64,000 nucleotides of DNA from positions 28,085,501 to 28,149,500 of the forward strand of contig NC_071338.1 in the NCBI RefSeq assembly GCF_027744825.2. Direction: 5' to 3'. Positions within the stretch are counted from its first letter, which is position 1. Each line of letters starts with the position of its first letter. The notes beneath the pieces were generated by a model. The model did not search any database, was not told the origin of the DNA, and saw nothing but the letters and a program-made list of their open reading frames with translations. This document shows, piece by piece, positions 25,557-36,044 of the stretch. Made by a program: the position numbers and the translations under genes. Origin of the DNA: Synchiropus splendidus (Eukaryota; Chordata; Actinopteri; Syngnathiformes; Callionymidae).

Positions 25557-26776
25557 ATGAACACACTCAGGCTGCAGAACATCAAGGGCCAGATCCTACT
25601 GCACTGTAAGGTGAGTAAGAAAACTTCTACAACTGAAAAATGTATTACATTTAATGCTGCTGTGATGCATTTGTTTGGATCGATCAGTTTTCTGACTGCA
25701 CTTATTTTTTAATTCTTTTTTTACATTGTTATTTCCTTCTTTCTTTCAAAACACATATGGAGCAAGATGAGGATTTTTTTCCAGTTTGTTCAAACAGACA
25801 ATTATTTGGTTGAATGCTCACTCTGCTCTATTGGGGAACCTCTTCTCTCTCCTGTGACGTCTTTATAAGCAGGTTAAACATATTTTCTGATGGAACTTTC
25901 AGTAATTTTAAGATCATTTTTACGATTGCAAGATACATTTCTGTGAAGGCAACTAAATTACATCGTTGACCAATATTGACAGTAAAACACTGAACAAACT
26001 TCATTCCAGTGACACTGTACTGCATTACGCCTGTTACATCTTGCACTTACTGACAATAGAACTGACTTTAGTCCATCAGTAGTTAAGCGATAATGACAGA
26101 TGCATTAACCTTATTTGCTTTCAGTCTGCTATCTTTCTTCTAGAACACAGCAATGGCAGTTCCACCCAGTCCACTGACCACCCATGTGCTGAATATTGTC
26201 ACTGGAATCCCCGTGGCAGATATGGCTCTCAGTCTGTACGGACAGGACGCCTCAACCAAAGTCTGGAATTTGATCACTACTGGGTAACACCTGACCATCA
26301 ATAAATATCATCTTCTGTTGACCCTTTTATTCAAGCTACATTTCCTGTCTGGGCTGATTTTACTTTGTTTTCATCCCAAAACGATTGAAGAATTAATCCT
26401 ATGTATTCTTTAGTATATGACAATGAAGCACATAGACTTGTCACTCACATTCATCACCACCTGTCTTGTCTCACCAGTGTGACCAACAGTCAAGGCCGTT
26501 GCCCAGGACTCATCACTAAAGAAATGTTTCAGCCTGGTATGTACAAGATCCGCTTTGAAACAGAGCTGTACTGGGAGAGTTTGGGGGAGACCAGCTTTTA
26601 TCCCTATGTTGAGGTGAGGAATGTGCAGTACATTCATGGTCTGTCTGACCTGTAACACATATTATTTTCTGTTGCAGTATGTGTTCGCCGTCGGTGATGC
26701 AGATCAACAGTACCATCTTCCTCTTCTCCTGAGTAGATTCTCATACACCACATACAGAGGAAATGAGGCATCGTGA
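25557..26776 (+). CDS. urah: 5-hydroxyisourate hydrolase-like, copy 4 (YRGN form)
   Basis: Exons 25557-25610, 26144-26283, 26478-26613 and 26678-26776, 142 aa, canonical splice sites, no stops. The protein agrees with copies 2 and 3 and ends TTYRGNEAS. Its first intron is shorter than that of copy 3 because about 250 bp are missing after exon 1. Downstream DNA to about 27.16 kb is the reverse complement of the copy 2 side of the 11.3-kb junction, so copy 4 corresponds to copy 2 in a flipped version of the unit 1/unit 2 pair. Confidence 0.88.
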
Positions 26777-27169
26777 CCATTCACATCCTCCTGTTAAAGA
26801 GCATCATCAGACTTCTGTCAAGGAAGATATTGTCTCTGAGTTCCATGCTTTTGCATTTCATGTTGCTAACCCCAGTGTGTTGAGCATCATTAAAACTGCA
26901 GTATATGCTGCTATGCTCTTGTGCCTGGATTTTCTAAATCCTGTTTTAAAGTAGTCTCAAACATTTATCTCAGTCATGATATTAAAAAATATTCTCCCTT
27001 TTGCTTTGCAAATTGTAAATCCCGTTAGTCACTAATGTTCAAACAAGATCCCTGGAATAAATAAATGTTTTAAATGAATAACTGTCATCATTTCTTATCC
27101 GTGGAAATTGGCGACACAATCTTGTTTTTCATGAAGTGTTCTGAAATGTGCAGCATCAATAAAGTTCTA

Positions 27170-27360
27170 TAATTAGGATTATGAAAAACCGTTCATTGCT
27201 TGGTCCACTGCTGCCCTCCAAAGAAATGCCATGCTGGAGGATGTTGCAGCCAACCTTCTCCACGGCCTCTCCAGACTCTGTCACGTGCTCAGTGTGAAGC
27301 TGCTTCCATGTGTGAAGAGCACAGGGTGCCAGTGGCCACTTGGTCGAATGCGGTTCAATA
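27170..27360 (-). mobile_element. Tc1-like transposase fragment, inverted copy
   Basis: Reverse complement of 11140-11320 with very few differences (frame CNILQHGISLEG on the minus strand). It lies at the tail-to-tail junction between urah copy 4 and the inverted pdcd5 exon 1, so it was carried by the duplication, not inserted independently. Confidence 0.65.
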
Positions 27361-27551
27361 AAGGCGCGGTTTCTGTGCATACTATGGCAAGAAATGACAA
27401 ATTAAATCATGAACGACACAACGCTCAGTGTATCAGAGTGACAGAGTGATTCAGTGACAGTTTTAGCTCCACATGCTAACGGAGAAACTAGGGAGCATCT
27501 CCTTATAAGGGGAGCGAAAACACGTTTCTCCCAGGACTGCTCTCTGCTTAC

Positions 27552-27617
27552 CCCATGTTTCGCCTGGAGTTCGGCCATCCTTTGCTGTCTTATTGCTTCT
27601 AATTCGTCGTCTGCCAT
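27552..27617 (-). pseudogene. Orphan copy of pdcd5 exon 1 (inverted)
   Basis: Minus-strand copy encoding the same 22 residues as the true exon 1, followed by the gtaagc donor and preceded by the shared 5' sequence up to about 27720. No further pdcd5 exons follow on the minus strand; the intron copy ends in the Tc1 fragment at 27360. Confidence 0.9.
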
Positions 27618-28206
27618 TCTTTAATGCAACAACGTAGACGAAAACAAAGAAAAAGTGATTTAGCCGTATCGTCACCAAGAAGCAGCCAGGCCCGTCCTAC
27701 AAAGGCAAGAATAATCGAAAACAGATAGTCAAGTCCATGCAGGCAAAAGCAATTGAAAAAGGATGCAGTCCGTGACCCAGCGTGTTAATAATACATGAAG
27801 CAATAACAATAAATTGGATCAGAATTATAGAACTTTATTGATGCTGCACATTTCAGAACGCTGTTCATGACACGCTTTACAGAAAGAACAAGACATTAAC
27901 AAGGTTGTGGCACCAATTTCCACAAATATGAAACAATAACAGTTATTCATTTAAAACATGTCTTTTTTCCAGGGATCATGTTTGGACGTTCGTGACCAAA
28001 GAGGATTTACAATTTGCAAAGCAAAAGGGAGAACATTTTCAACATAATGAAGACAGAGATAATAAAACAGAGAATAAAACTGCAGTTTTAATGATGCTCA
28101 ATACACAGCGCTTGTGAACATGAAATGCAAAACCATGGACTTCAGAGAAAATATCTTCCTTGACAGATGATGATGATGATGATCTTTAACAGAAGGATGT
28201 GGATGG

Positions 28207-29476
28207 TCACGATGCCTCATTTCGTCTGTATGTGGTGTGTGAATTTGTGTACCAGAATCTACTCAGTAGAAGAGGAACATGGTAGTGTTGTTCTGCATCA
28301 GTGACAGGAAACACAAACTGCAACAGAAAATAATATGTGTTACAGGTCAGACAGACCATGAATGTACTGGCACATTCCTCACCTCAACATAGGGATAAAA
28401 GCTGGTCTCCCCCAAACTCTCCCAGTACAGCTCTGTTTCAAAGCGGATCTTGTACATACCAGGCTGAAACATTTCTTTAGTGATGAGTCCTGGGCAACTG
28501 CCTTGACTGTTGGTCACACTGGTGAGACACGACAGGTGGTGATGAATGTGAGTGACAATTGTATGTGCTTCATTGTCATATACTAAAGAATACATAGGAT
28601 TAATTCTTCAAACGTTTTGGGATGAAAACAAAATAAAATCAGCCCAGAAATGTAGCTTGAATAGAAGGGTCAACAGAAGATGGATGATATTTATTGATGG
28701 TCAGGTGTTACCCAGTAGTGATCAAATTCCAGACTTTGGTTGAGGCGTCCTGTCCGTACAGACTGAGAGCCATATCTGCCGCGGGGATACCAGCGGCAAT
28801 ATTCATCACATGGGTGGTCAGTGGACTGGGACGATTTGCCATTGTTGTGTTCCAGAAGAAAGATAGCAGACTGAAACCAAATAAGGTTAATGCATCTGTC
28901 ATTATATATTAACTATTGATAAAAGTCAATTCTATTGTCAGGAAGTGCAACATGTAACAGGTGTAATGCAGTACAATGTCACTGTAATGAAGTTTATTCA
29001 TTGTTTTACTGTCAATATTGGTCAACGATGGAATTTAGTTGCCTTCACAGAAATGTATCTTGCAATAATAAAAATAATAAAAAAAATACTGAAAATGCAC
29101 TTTTAACAATGAATTCCATCAAAAAAATATGTTTAAACCCAAGTATTATTTGGTCGGTTTGAATCCAGCAGGCCATTATTGACATTTTACATGGAAATAA
29201 TTACAAATATTTAATATTTAATTAAGTATTTTATGTATCTGATTATATTCACACATTCTGATGCTAGAAAGCACATCATCATGTCAATATCAGCGACAGT
29301 GAGCATCTAGAAACTATTTCATTGAATCGAAATTAATGTAGAAAACTGATCGATCCAAACAAATGCATCACAGCAGCATTAAATGTAATACATTTTTCAG
29401 TTGTAGAAGTTTTCTTACTCACCTTACAGTGCAGGAGGATCTGGCCCTTGATGTTCTGCAGCCTGAGTGTGTTCAT
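28207..29476 (-). pseudogene. urah: 5-hydroxyisourate hydrolase-like, copy 5 (degenerating)
   Basis: Exon equivalents: 29423-29476, 28712-28851, 28383-28518 and 28207-28317. The acceptor of exon 2 reads ttcttctgg where the other copies have ttcttctag, so the AG is lost. The next AG, inside exon 2 after CCC, would shift the frame. Exon 2 also differs ([27 protein letters not shown]). The last exon begins FVFPVTDAEQHYHVP, carries a 12-base insertion after SRF giving WYTNSH, and ends TTYRRNEAS. Exon 3 is intact. Exon 1 and its leader are of the interior type, so the copy looks mosaic. It is probably not functional unless the GG acceptor is a sequence error. Confidence 0.85.
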
Positions 29477-29930
29477 GTGGCGCTTAAATTGACTCCCAAA
29501 TGGGTCAGAGCAGGAGCGAATAATGTAATTTTCAGCTTTACTCAACACTTGACATTTGAATCACATAACTCTAGTGCCACTATTCTTGGCGTTATCTTTC
29601 TGTCAACAGTGGAGCGATTGTGCGAGAGGACACATGAATTTCGGAAAAGGCGGATGAAGAACTTGCGTCAAGCTTAAAGATTCACCTCGGGTCGCATCGT
29701 GTATTAGAAATGATAACTCCACCTCGATCACGAGTTCAAAATTACAGTCTGCATCAAACCAAATACTATGTTTCAGATGAAAAGGAAATGAACCGTATCG
29801 TACTATTTTTGTCTCTAAGTAGTGTTGACATGCTGGAAAACTCTCCAGTGTCGCTGAATAAACAGTGGTCCAAATGGTTATTGGGAAGCAAACACAGCAG
29901 CAGTGTTCACCTTTTGGCTTTTCACTGAAA

Positions 29931-30458
29931 CCATACCATACCAATTTTATTTATAAAGCACTTAAAAAGCAATGCAAGATTGTCACTAAGTGCTGTACAG
30001 CAGTAAAATCAGGATAAAACAGACATTAAAGACAATACATACATAAAGTTAAAACAAGAAAATAAAATAAAAATTACTAAAAAGAAGATCAGCTGTGTGG
30101 TTATATAAAAGCCAAGGAGTAAAAGTGTGTTTTAAGAAGTGTTGTCTTAAAGTCGGCACGTGATAAAAGCATGAATCACTGCTTCCAGATGCTGCCTGGA
30201 TAAAATGGTCTTCACCTTAGAGAGCGGAGCAACGGAGATAAAAGAAACACGACTTGACAACCGCGCTGATCTGAGAATCAAATTTAAAATCACTGTCCAT
30301 TTTAAAACCAAGGTTTCTACCTGCGGGTTTAACATAGTTGGACAGAGGACCCAGGTTAAAAGACAGAGGATCACAGACATTACTGGGTCTAAAAATCATC
30401 ACTTCAGTCTTTTTATTGTTAAAACTCAGGAAGTTTAGGGCCAACCAAGCTTTAACGT
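29931..30458 (-). mobile_element. Non-LTR retrotransposon (CR1/L2/Rex1-like), 5'-truncated
   Basis: The minus strand encodes the end of a reverse transcriptase: DVKAWLALNFLSFNNKKTEV, NYVKPAGRNLGFKMDSDFKF, SQISAVVKS and SRQHLEAVIHAFITCRL, in the order known from fish CR1/L2-type LINEs. It ends in a tandem ggtatggtatgg tail. Flanking direct repeats ctgaaa (29925-29930 and 30459-30464) fit a target-site duplication. It interrupts the leader flank of urah copy 5. Confidence 0.85.
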
Positions 30459-30674
30459 CTGAAAGACTTTTTATTTTGATTTGCACCATCATAATCGGTT
30501 GAAACTTCCTGAATGGCCAGCTGCACAGTCAATTTCGGATTTGAAGATGGTTTGTTAATGTTGTCACAAAATCATGCAAAAAATGATCTCAAAAATCAAT
30601 GTTGGAATGTCACATCAGAATTACTTTGAATGTCCTTGTTTTTAATAATATGAACACAACATTGTCGTATTTAA

Positions 30675-31324
30675 TGTCACGTTCCACACTCTGTGCTCCG
30701 TTATTGTCCATTGTCCGTTCTGTGTGCTTTTATTTGTTAACCCTCTGTAGTTTCCGTTTCCTGTATAATCTCCAACTTAATGGCAGCTCAGGTGGAACTC
30801 ATCCCGTCATCAGCGGTTCTGTGGATATCTTCTCGTGGGTTCCAGACTGCAGGCTGCTAGATGGTCACTTCATGTCATCCGGTAACTCTCCTGCGACTAA
30901 TCTTCCTCGTTGTTTACTCCTGAGCTTTCCAAATTCTTTGCGTGCTTGAACTCCGCTTCTTAGTTTCATTTTCTCCTGCGCGCTCCGCTTTCGTTCCGCT
31001 CCTTTAAATTCTATAGTCAGTCCGCGTGTGAGTCTTATACTCACCTTTTCATTTAACGATTGTCGTGAGTTATTATCCGAGTGTTTTTCTGTTCTCCCTT
31101 TTTGCAGGTTGATATTAATTCACCTCTCTTGTTTTGCAGATTTTTCCCCAGTCCCTCTGTGTATATCCCGGTTCGTGTTTTGGTTCCGGCGTCCTTAGTT
31201 CCTGTCTCCGTCTTCTACATTGTACATTGTTGTTTATTAAATCCTTTCATTTAATCTCATTGTCCGTGCCTTCTGTCGGCCTGCAATCACCTGCACCTGA
31301 ATCAGACCTAGGGCAATTATGACA
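30675..31324. mobile_element. Solo LTR, 650 bp
   Basis: Starts TGTCACG and ends TTATGACA, giving the short inverted termini TGTCA/TGACA of an LTR. It is flanked by a 5-bp target duplication, tttaa (30670-30674 and 31325-31329). The uninterrupted target is visible in the sister flanks near 36.66 and 42.01 kb. It contains no coding region. The strand and retrotransposon family are not determined. Confidence 0.85.
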
Positions 31325-31404
31325 TTTAATTCAGATAATAAACGAGGTGCACACAGTACTTCCGGCATGTCACATGACTCACCTGGGACGTGACTACGAT
31401 GTTG

Positions 31405-32160
31405 GATAGGATGTTGCACATTTACTCTGCGCAACATTTTTGAGACATTTACTGTGTGCATAAATGTGACACATAATTCCAGACATGCAAGATGTTGTGA
31501 ATCATATTTGGTGATAAAATAGTCGACATGCATTAAAGAGAATGGAATACAGTAATTTAGAATATGGGCGTACAGCGTGCTTTGGATGACAAAATTCACA
31601 CTCTCCATCAAGCCGGTCCCAGGTCCCAGTGGCAGGGAGCTGACTCCTCAGTCACCTGAAGAGCCCTCAGCTCATGAAGGTCCTCCTGACCTCACTCTGG
31701 TCCCCTCCACTACCACCTCATCAAAGCCAAATTCCACAATGAAGCTGGAGTTGGAGCAACAGAAAGGTAGAGTCGCTCTTTGAGAGTTATAGGGGATGAC
31801 ACACTGTAATCCGGAACAATATTCATGTTACAGAGTTCACACATGAAGCCACCCTTCTGCTGCTGGACCTCACACGTAGACGTAGAAAGTAACGGAGCGC
31901 AGCAGACAGTGCAGGGAATGTAATTACCCGCTTCATATGTGTGGTGACCAGTGAACAGAGGAAGTGAAGATGGCCACAAAGGATTGATTTGGACATGTCA
32001 AACCGATCTGCCACACCTCTGTGGGACTCCTGGTTGGCAAGGGTCCACAAACAAGCCAACAGACTGGCTGACCTCGTGGCCAACCGATTCTCATGGGCCA
32101 TTTGTTCCAACAGGTTCCAAGATACGAAAGAGGAAATAACTGGCTCTAAAGTAATACTGA
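31405..32160. repeat. Dispersed repeat, inverted partner of 21.99-22.9 kb
   Basis: Reverse complement of most of 21990-22900, here fused directly to a truncated promoter-like element on the left (cacctgggacgtgactac, then gatgttggat) and to the DIRS fragment on the right. The open frame around TPLWDSWLARVHKQANRLADL is on the plus strand here. Confidence 0.6.
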
Positions 32161-33211
32161 GCTGGAGGCCCCGGCCAATATCAAGACCCCGGGCTGACGC
32201 ATACGAGCTGAATGCTAAGGTGGAGGGAGTCGATTGGAGGAAGGGTCTTCCTCTATTAGGCGACTCGCTGGCCCTATGTCTGGCACTGACTACTTCCCAG
32301 TGGGCAACGGGGAAGCAGGTTCTGCCAGATGAACAGTCGCACAGTCGCACTATCCACCATATGCTCTGGTGGATAGAGCATATAACTGCACGACCCAAGT
32401 GACAGCGGCGGACAACATGACACTGCTGGCCTGCACCATGGACCGGATGCTTTACCAAAAGGAAGACCTGACCGAGGAAGAAATCCAAGAAGCTCAAGTG
32501 GCTGTGGCGGCTTTTCTCCGCATGGCGCAGGCACTCATTAAAAGTGGCGGTCGGGGTCATGCGCTGCTACAGGTGGCAACACGGAACATGTGGCTCGACT
32601 TGTCGGGGTTGGGCAATAAGGCAGGACAGGTCCTCTCTGGTGTCCCCATCAATGAAGACTCACTGTTTGGTGAGGGTATCACCGAACATGTAGAGAAGCT
32701 CGAGAGCTCCAGGAAGACGGCAAGGTCGCTCTCTGGCGTGCTCTGTGCGGGCACGGGGAGGAGGCAGGCACCTCCTCCATTAATGCGCAAGTTCCAGAGG
32801 GGTCCACGCCGGGAGAAGAGTAGGGAGGACCGGAGATGGGAGCCGTTGCGGACCAGCGAGCAGGAGGAGAGAGAGCTGAGATCAGGTCCCTCCGGCAGCG
32901 GTGCTCCGCGGAGTAAGGAAGGGAGAGGCTTTGTTCGTGCCAGGATGGGCCCGGTCAGACACCGTCCTTACCCAGCTCCGTCCTCTGATGTTCAATTCAA
33001 GAATAAAGCTAAGAAGTATTCTCTGTCTGGTGATTCATGTACTGTCGATCGTACTGTTTCATTGTGTGACGAGATTTCACGTAGTTCCACGGTTCTGTCT
33101 TCTGTCTTTTTTCATGTTCAGCAGGTGAAACTGGGTCTGGTGAATATGAGAAGGATGCAGAGGTGGTTCAGCCGCTTGAAGCTGGATCCAGTAGAGGACA
33201 AGAATCGCTGA
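32161..33211 (+). mobile_element. DIRS-like retrotransposon ORF1 (Gag-like) fragment
   Basis: The open frame 32369-33211 (280 aa) contains MLYQKEDLTEEEIQEAQ, LLQVATRNMWLDLSGLGNKA and VPINEDSLFGEGI, the layout of the Gag-like first ORF of fish DIRS elements (the leader W-L-L and SLFG motifs). It is followed by an Arg/Pro-rich tail (RRWEP, RPYPAPSS). Upstream 32161-32368 is open in other frames and may belong to the same element. Neither RNase H nor recombinase is present nearby, so this is a fragment. Confidence 0.7.
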
Positions 33212-33737
33212 CTGGTGCTGGTGCTGAGAGTTAAACCAATCAATTCTCAGGCGCAAGGCGGAGCCTCGGAGTGGTTAAACCATACGACGGAAGTTACATT
33301 CATTAACTAGTGGGTTGGCAACTGACCTGGTGAAATGACAGAGAGTGAACCAACAACCTACGGATTGTTTCATGTCGATGACACAAAGGACACTCATATA
33401 TTTATTGTGAATTTCAAAATTTGGGGGTAATTTGGCTTGTTGCTGGTAATTTCGGGCGCCTTGAATGTTTCGCATCTTCCCTTATGACAACACTACTTAC
33501 CTTCTCCCTGAGCGCACTCCGATAAAGAGGGGTTCCTTCGCCTCCAATTCCTCAGCTAATAACTCCACACAAGCGATTTTCTCCATCGTGTTCTTCGTAC
33601 AAACTACAATCCGACTACAACAAACCGAGATTTTCCGGAGTATTTGTCCATGTCGTCATCATCTCGGAACTGCTCCGCGCAGCCGCTGCCTGGTCTCACA
33701 AGCTCAGTCTCAGCTGCGTCTGCCTGGCTGTGCATGA
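33212..33737. other. No feature recognised
   Basis: No family motif is visible on either strand. It ends at gcacccaataat (33729-33740), the same short sequence, inverted, that ends unit 3 at about 20784-20795, so this is a unit boundary. Confidence 0.5.
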
Positions 33738-34202
33738 ACGCACCCAATAATAATCATAATCAGAATTGTAGAACTTTATTGATGCTGCACATTTCAGAAC
33801 GCTGTTGATCTAACACTCTACAGAAAGAACAAGACATCAACAAGATTGTGCCGCTAATTTCCACAAATATGAAATGATGACAGTTATTCATTTAAAACAT
33901 GTCTTTTTTCCAGGGATCTTGTTTGGACGTTCGTGACCAAAGAGGATTTACAATTTGCAAAGCAAAAGGGAGAACATTTTCAACAACATGAAGACAGAGA
34001 TAAATGTTTGAGACTACTTTTAAACAGGATTTAGAAAATCCAGGCACAAGAGTGTATTGGTAAATATTTAGTGTGAGCCAAACCAATAAAACTGCAGTTT
34101 TAATGATGCTCAACACACTGGGGTTAGCAACATGAAATGCAAAAGCATGGAACTCAGAGACAATATCTTCCTTGATGCTCTTTAGCAGGTGGATGTGAAT
34201 GG

Positions 34203-36044
34203 TCACGATGCATCATTTCCTCTGTATGTGGTGTATGAGAATCTACTCAGAAGAAGAGGAAGATGGTACTGTTGATCTGCATCACCGACGGCGAACACAT
34301 ACTGCAACAGAAAATAATATGTGTTACAGGTCAGACAGACCATGAATGTACTGGCACATTCCTCACCTCAACATAGGGATAAAAGCTGGTCTCCCCCAAA
34401 CTCTCCCAGTACAGCTCTGTTTCAAAGCGGATTTTGTACATACCAGGCTGAAACATTTCTTTAGTGACCAGTTCTGAGCAACGGCCTTCACTGTTGGTCA
34501 CACTGGTGAGACAAAACAGGTGGTGATGAATGTGAGTGACAAGTGTATGTGCTTCATTGTCGTATACTAAAGAATACACAGGATTAATTATTCAATCGTT
34601 TTGGGATGAAAACAAAATAAAATCAGCCCAGACAGAAAATGTAGCTTGAATAGAAGGGTCAACAGAAGATGATATTTATTGATGGTCAGGTGTTACCCAG
34701 TAGTGATCAAATTCCAGACTTTGGTTGAGGCGTCCTGTCCGTACAGACTGAGAGCCATATCTGCCGCGGGGATACCAGCGGAAACATTCAGCACATGGGT
34801 GGTCAGTGGACTGGGTGGAACTGCCATTGCTGTGTTCTAGAAGAAAGATAGCAGACTGAAACCAAATAAGGTTAATGCAGCTGTCATTATCGCAAACTAG
34901 TGATGGACCAAAGTCAATTCTGTTGTCAGTAAGTGCAAGATGTAACAGGTGTAATGCAGTACAATGTCACTGTCTTCTTCTTTTCCTTTCAGCTTCTCCC
35001 TTCAGAGGTGGCCACAGCGGATCATCTTCCTCCATCTCACCCTGTCCTCTGCTTCCGCTTCTCTCAAACCTACAAACCTCATGTCCTTCTTCACCACCTC
35101 CATCAATCTCCTCTCCTCTGTACATGTCCAAACCATCTCCATCTAGCCTCTCTGACTTTGTCTCCTAAACACCTGAGCACACGTGCTGTCCCTCTGATCT
35201 ACTGCTTCCTGATCCTATCCATCCTGCTCACTGCCAGAGAGAAGCTCAGCATCTTCAACTCTGCTACCTCCAGCTCTGCCTCCTGTCTTTTCCTCAGTGC
35301 CACTGCTTCCAAACCATTCAACAATGCTGACCTGACTACAGTTGTGTACACCTTCCCTTTCATTCATTACATTACAATGTCACTGTAATGAAGTTTATTC
35401 ATTGTTTTACTGTCAATATTGGTCAATGATGTAATTTAGTTGCCTCCACAGAAATGTATCTTGCAATCGTAAAAATGAATGAATGAAATCCTGAAAACGT
35501 AGAGTTCACATTCAACCAAATAATTGTCTTTTTGAACAAACTGGTAAAAATCCTCATCTTGCTCCAGATGTGTTTTGAAAGAAAGAAGGAAAGAACAATG
35601 TAAAAACAGAATCTAAATAAGTGCCCAGGTATAATTTGGTCCGTTTGAATAAAGCAGGCCATTATTGACATTCTACAATAATTAAGAAATAATTACAATT
35701 ATTTAATATTTAATTAAGTATTAGATCTTTTTATGTATCTAATTGCACTCATACTGCTTTCCAATTTGAGTGTTACGTGTCGCTTGGTAACACATTGAAT
35801 TCATGAACATAAGCATTCTGATGCTTGAAAGCACATCTAAACAACATCATGTCAATATCAGCGACAGTGAGCATCTAGAAACTATTTCATTGAATCAAAA
35901 TTAAAATAGAAAACTGATCAATCCAAACAAATGCATCACAGCAGCATTAAATGTAATACATTTTTCAGTTGTAGAAGTTTTCTTACTCACCTTACAGTGC
36001 AGTAGGATCTGGCCCTTGATGGTCTGCAGCCTGAGTGTGTTCAT
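34203..36044 (-). CDS. urah: 5-hydroxyisourate hydrolase-like, copy 6 (divergent)
   Basis: Exon 1 35991-36044, exon 2 34697-34836, exon 3 34367-34502, exon 4 34203-34301, 142 aa, canonical splice sites and open frame. Differences from copy 2: [15 protein letters not shown] in exon 2; GRCSELVTK where all others have GRCPGLITK, changing Pro74-Gly75 next to Arg72; and a terminus TTYRGNDAS. Intron 1 carries a Rex3/RTE insertion. Splicing and translation look possible, but the altered loop beside the active-site Arg makes enzyme activity doubtful. Confidence 0.82.
34974..35372 (-). mobile_element. Rex3/RTE-like LINE fragment
   Basis: 399 bp matching the 3' region of the fish Rex3/RTE family, read on the minus strand (on the plus strand: ccttcagaggtggccacagc, catgtccaaaccatctc). 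It ends in CATT-type tail repeats. A 14-bp target duplication, tacaatgtcactgt, lies at 34960-34973 and 35373-35386. It lies in intron 1 of urah copy 6 and is absent from copies 7 and 8, so it is younger than their common ancestor or fell outside the duplicated segment. Confidence 0.85.

Noticed and set aside
32369..33211. 280-aa frame as a host gene
   Set aside because: Motif layout (MWLDLSGL, SLFGEG, Arg/Pro-rich tail) fits a DIRS Gag-like ORF, and it is surrounded by retroelement debris.
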